From Saccoglossus kowalevskii (taxonomy: Eukaryota; Hemichordata; Enteropneusta; Harrimaniidae): 23,919 nucleotides of DNA. Within the stretch, counting starts at the first letter, position 1; every line of letters begins with the position of its first letter. A program made the position numbers and the translations under genes. Below, in pieces: positions 20,421-23,919 of the stretch. The stretch is from the NCBI RefSeq assembly GCF_000003605.2, contig NW_003122930.1, positions 134,612 through 158,530 on the forward strand, given 5' to 3'. The notes below the pieces were generated by a model that was given only the letters and a program-made list of their open reading frames with translations, had not been told where the DNA came from and made no database searches.

Positions 20421-21027
20421 TTGGCACGATATTCGTAAAAATCTACATTTCCGCCAAACATCAGTTTAATGGTAACTAATATATCAAACCGATTACTGAT
20501 ATTTCCCTCTATTTCTTAACATACCACGATGTATGCAGTATGGGTAATGGATTTTAAATAAATGGCTATTTTTACCGGACACCGAATGACATGACTGATG
20601 ATTGCAACTGATTCACTTTTAACAAGACAAAGTCACGTATCATGCATGCCTTCACACCAACAAAACACACTGAGTTGTTTCAGTTCATTTGGTAAATAAA
20701 ATAGCAAAGGATGTAGCAACTGATATTTCCCAGGCTACCCTTGCAAAAAGCAGTGACAGATTCAACAAAAAGGGCTTGTCTAACAACACAGTACCCTGGA
20801 TAACTGATATATCACTGGAATGGAAACCTGTCTGCCAATGTTACCGATTGCAATTATGGTATCAATTAAATTGAATGCACGATTACTGGACTAACCAAGA
20901 TTGGGTTGGCAACTGGTGGGATAGAGTGGCATACGATAAAGACTAAATCAAGATATAGGAGGACTTCATCCAACGGAACATCGCTGAACTTGAAATAAGA
21001 GTTAATTTCGGAAATCAAGACACTTAC

Positions 21028-21180
21028 GTTCATGTCCAGTCGCAACGGCAAGTCCAGGGAAGACTGACTTGCAGTCCTCAGTATAACATTGTTTCGCTAG
21101 GGCCTGGTAGTCACCGGAATTGTAGATTCTCTCAATATCTCTATATCTTGAAGTAATTGCATTTTCAGATCACTAGACAT
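21028..21180 (-). CDS. NTF2-like (SnoaL/DUF4440-type) protein, exon 1, with a one-base frame break
   Basis: The ATG at 21180-21178 starts MSSDLK. The frame carrying the family pattern is the next one and reads AITSRYRDIERIYNSGDY, then YTEDC and FPGLAVATGHE, up to a donor C|GTAAGT (GT at 21027-21026). The pattern (helix, then Y-N-x-G-D-[YF], then Y-T-E-D, then P-G-x-x-x-x-G-[RH]-E) is the N-terminal half of DUF4440/SnoaL-type domains. One missing base in the A-run at 21162-21165 (four A, five would restore the frame) separates the start codon from this frame. The exon leaves one base, C, which with AG from exon 2 gives Gln. The two exons thus cover the whole domain with nothing missing. The frame break may be a sequence error, a polymorphism or a true inactivation. 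A stop in the homologous frame just upstream (TGA at about 21172) rules out a simple in-frame upstream start. Confidence 0.85.
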
Positions 21181-21253
21181 GTTGATATAGCGTATATAGT
21201 CGTTCACCGTCTTTGCTGTATAATGCAAGTCCAGGTTACACGGGCCATACCAT

Positions 21254-21261
21254 TATTTATA
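21254..21261 (-). promoter_or_regulatory. TATA box of the NTF2-like gene
   Basis: TATAAATA on the minus strand, 73 bases upstream of the ATG. With the usual spacing of about 30 bases, transcription would start near 21230 and give a 5' UTR of about 50 bases. The position fits the gene well. Confidence 0.6.
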
Positions 21262-21358
21262 GGGGGCTACTCTATTCGTTTTTCATAATCTGAAAAGCTC
21301 GTCATGTTTTTTGAGCAAGTCTTGGGTAGTTTAATCCAACTTATTTTTCAAAAAAATG

Positions 21359-21619
21359 TCACTGCAATAAATGGAACGTCCCGCTTTGTGTTTCATATTT
21401 AGTGTTCATCACGATGTGACTGTCGATCACCCCCATATTAGGAATGGTATTGCCGGGGTTAGAATAGTTTTGAATATGAAGTACGTTCATAATGTCATGT
21501 ATTATGAACAACGTGTGCTGACCTGAATAAGACACATGTATACCCCCGTTCACATTAGAAAAAGTAACATCATCGGCACCATATATCAAGTTTAACAACG
21601 TATACAGGTATATAACAAC
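21359..21619 (-). CDS. Candidate terminal exon of an upstream minus-strand gene, unrecognised
   Basis: The frame is open for 86 codons from a possible acceptor (AATCACTAG, AG at 21621-21620) to a TGA at 21359-21361. An ATTAAA signal follows 24 bases after the stop (21330-21335). The peptide looks like folded protein: YGADDVTFSNVNGGIHVSYS, then QHTLFIIHDIMNVLHIQNYS, then NMGVIDSHIVMN. It alternates polar and hydrophobic residues as in beta strands. The acceptor has a weak pyrimidine tract and there is no ATG near the start. It ends 98 bases upstream of the NTF2-like gene's TATA box, so two genes would lie close together head to tail. No family is recognised; a pseudogene remnant or chance frame is possible. 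Confidence 0.35.
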   Translation of the reverse strand, partial: VVIYLYTLLNLIYGADDVTFSNVNGGIHVSYSGQHTLFIIHDIMNVLHIQNYSNPGNTIPNMGVIDSHIVMNTKYETQSGTFHLLQ

Positions 21620-23228
21620 CTAGTGATTTTACATACTGTGCGAGCCAGCCTACTTTAACATTAGACAAAACTTAAATACAGTTGACCGAACACTATAATT
21701 CATTTTAGTGAATACCCTTAGGGTGTAGAGAGTGTTGCCCTCTGCGGCGCTAGCCATTCTACGCCTGTCGTCTGTCTTCTTGCTGTCACATGTTCTGGTG
21801 AATCATGTAAGACTAGACAGTTGAGTCGAATCGTATATACAAGGCATAATTTGATACGTCGAAAAGCCTGTCAACTAACAAGCTGCTCTCTGATTGGTCC
21901 TAGTTTGTGTTGCTAGCCAATCAGTCATAATCTTGTAAGTAGCTTTGGCTCAGACGGAAAAGACACGTCCACATCAATATGTGGTATTCGTTTTTTTTTT
22001 TGTGGCACAGAAAAATTGTAGCAGAAATGTTCAATGCAGCGGAATGCTGAACTACTCAATCGATGCAAGCTAATTCTGTCTTTCTGCTCGATTGCCTTCT
22101 TGGTAGCGACGTGCGTGTTGTACACGAGTCAGCCTCGTAGCTAGACTCCATTCTTCTACCGCATTTTTTGGATTTACCAAATTTATGTTAAACACCTTTA
22201 TTCAATAATGGGGCTAATATGTAATCCCCCGTGGCGCCACGTGGGCGGAAGCTTTTGTGTTCATATCCCTTCGGTCCAAGAAGCAGCTTCCGTCGTATGT
22301 TTAGATCAGTTCTTTGTGGCGACGCGAAAAGTTCTAACAATCGGAATATTCTGTATGAATTTCTTTTTGCTTGGAAACCCTTCCAAATAAAATAAAATAA
22401 AATTCATATAGCGACATTTAACAATCATTTTGTCGCTTTTATTCGATTGATGTTTGGTTACCCGCGAGGAACGCGAGTAGAGTATGATTGGCCTTTATAG
22501 AAATTCGCCTTTACAAAAAAGTTCAAATCGTTCCTGAATTAATAATTTCAAGAATGACGCGTATGTTGTAACAACACATTTCTTGTTTTATTTGCCATTT
22601 GAAAATCAGCATATCAATATTATACTGTAGAATATGTATTGCATTAAAACGAGATAGTTCGTTTTGCAACCTTGTATTTTGTCAATGCACACCAGAATTG
22701 GTTTTCATGTTATTGATATCCATGATACAAAACCGATGATATTGTCCACTTTGAGTGTATGCGTGTGTGTTTCGGTAAATATTTACTCCAATGCCAAAAG
22801 AACAAACCATTTTCACCGCGAACGATAGAAATCCGGTATGCGATTCAAAATTTACATTCAGACAAAGTCTGGCGAGGGCATCAGGTTCATTCATTCGGCG
22901 GAATCCATACAGATATCAAATGCAAAATTAGTTTTTTTTTTCACTTCTGCAAAAATTTGACGTTTAATTTCAGAATACTAAGCGTATATATTGTCTTAGT
23001 AGTAATAAATGTATTTATTTATTCACGTTGTTGTGGATTAAAACTGAACGCTTTTATTGAAACAAGTCTGCATACAAGAGGGCGCTATTATTAATACATC
23101 CCCGCCTGGCAAGGTCGCGTGAGTTGCGCCCGCCGCGGTGCTCCAATCCCAACACGCGGTTGACAGACGATATAGTTTTTCACTTCCCCTGACGGTTTTT
23201 TGTCGGAACCAATCAAATGGCAGGAACC
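21620..23228. other. No supported gene
   Basis: Short open frames only, none with a domain or splice support. A pentanucleotide run (AAATA/AATAA type) is at 22385-22403, and short A/T runs are at about 21990 and 22930. Confidence 0.3.
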
Positions 23229-23411
23229 TCAGATAGTGACAGCCATCAAAGAATAACCATTCACGACAGAGTTTATTTGTTGACATAATGTGTGATAAGG
23301 TGCTGGCAAATTTCCACCCAATGTTATCATCTTGTTGAAAACAGTCTGTGATCTTTGATTGATGGTATTACCATGACCATCGAAATTAATATTCAATGAA
23401 ACTCGTTGCAA
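23229..23411 (-). pseudogene. Coding-like fragment, unrecognised, possibly frameshifted
   Basis: A minus-strand frame of about 60 codons contains VSLNINFDGHGNTINQRSQT and NKMITLGGNLPAPYHTLCQQ, then stops at 23229-23231. An overlapping frame (23038-23286) carries on with CREWLFFDGCHYLRFLPFDW. The switch between two protein-like frames suggests a decayed coding region or transposon remnant. There is no ATG start and no recognised family. Confidence 0.25.
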
Positions 23412-23482
23412 GAAGACATGAACTTTGCGAATTCGCAGTATTGGTCTTACCGACTAGAACAACCCTATTCTGTCAGGCGTTA

Positions 23483-23560
23483 GTAGGGTCTGATGCCGTT
23501 CGGCCGGCGAGAGCTGCTTACTCACGCCTACATGTCAGACTACCCCGGTGAAAGGGACAA
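23483..23560 (-). other. GC-richer foldable block with good splice-like signals
   Basis: Arms at 23483-23493 (GTAGGGTCTGA) and 23535-23543 (TCAGACTAC) pair with a two-base bulge. A small hairpin (GCCG/CGGC) lies between them. On the minus strand, an acceptor (TTGTTTTGTTTAG, ending at 23561) and a perfect donor GTGAGT (23525-23520) bracket a 35-nt segment (23526-23560) that is open in one frame only. This could be a small exon, a structured RNA or part of an unnamed repeat; the sequence alone does not decide. Confidence 0.3.
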
Positions 23561-23919
23561 CTAAACAAAACAAGTAACCTATAGAATACTGTGTGGGTAA
23601 TATTTTTTATATTGATTTTTGTTGCATTTGCAGCAAATAGTTACCAAACAATGAGAAATCTATAGGATTGAATATACCCCACAGCTGGCTTCACATGCAT
23701 TGTTCATAGTTCATATGGTGCTTACACCAGGATTTAATTACAGCACCTAGGCGGTATGTGGTTACAGCTTAATGTTCGAGTAATCGCAAGAAATTGACAT
23801 GACAATAGAAATTCATTAAAGACTGCCACTCCCATGCAATTAACAGCGAGTGAAATTCCTGGGATTGAAACATATATTTTGAAGTCACTGATGTAGGCAA
23901 CGAATAACTGCAAGTTGAC

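Noticed and set aside
20689-20874. Plus-strand frame with an acceptor-like TTTCCCAG at about 20731
   Set aside because: It lies in the intron of a well-supported minus-strand gene. The minus strand is also open over part of it, and no partner exon fits.
20866-21051. 61-codon minus-strand frame overlapping NTF2-like exon 1
   Set aside because: A shadow frame across the exon's end and donor. The conserved family residues are in another frame.

Overview
This is eukaryotic, almost certainly metazoan, nuclear DNA. It is AT-rich and sparse in genes. The recognisable coding sequence is split into short exons with GT-AG splice sites, and there are decayed non-LTR retrotransposon and MITE-like insertions. 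The LINE carries a 2A-like motif and one gene encodes a small NTF2-fold (SnoaL/DUF4440-like) protein. Both suit a marine invertebrate such as a hemichordate, cephalochordate, echinoderm, mollusc or cnidarian. The species cannot be fixed from the sequence. No operon structure, bacterial gene or CRISPR array is visible.

Layout. Positions 1-756 are AT-rich with no gene seen. Positions 757-4930 hold a minus-strand APE-type LINE of the CR1/L2 kind. It has an ORF1 with a mutated 2A motif, an AP-like endonuclease and a reverse transcriptase, all broken by frameshifts and stops, plus a nested AT-rich insertion at about 2961-3332. The LINE probably lies in the first intron of a PhzF/PBLD-like gene whose first coding exon is at 5521-5622 (minus) and whose remaining exons fall outside the window. 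Positions 5990-6560 hold two copies of a 71-bp direct repeat. Positions 8203-8497 (minus) contain a well-formed small internal exon and a possible terminal exon. They are in phase with, and may belong to, the two-transmembrane acidic protein whose first exon is at 14147-14520 (minus). That exon is head to head with another first exon at 14720-14779 (plus), only 199 bp away, so 14521-14719 looks like a bidirectional promoter.

Positions 19623-21261 (minus) hold the best and only complete gene. It has a TATA box, two coding exons joined in phase at a glutamine codon, a stop and a polyadenylation signal. It encodes an NTF2-like protein of about 124 residues. The reading frame needs one extra base in an A-run close to the start codon, so this is either a sequence error or a recent frameshift. 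Two copies of a 160-165 bp MITE bounded by TTAA lie at 10636-10795 and 19950-20114; the second is inside this gene's intron. A candidate terminal exon of an upstream minus-strand gene is at 21359-21619. Other coding-like fragments (10383-10634, 23229-23411) and a foldable GC-richer block (about 23480-23560) are reported at low confidence.

The genes show no common pathway. The window looks like ordinary intron- and transposon-rich animal DNA with parts of four or more genes.
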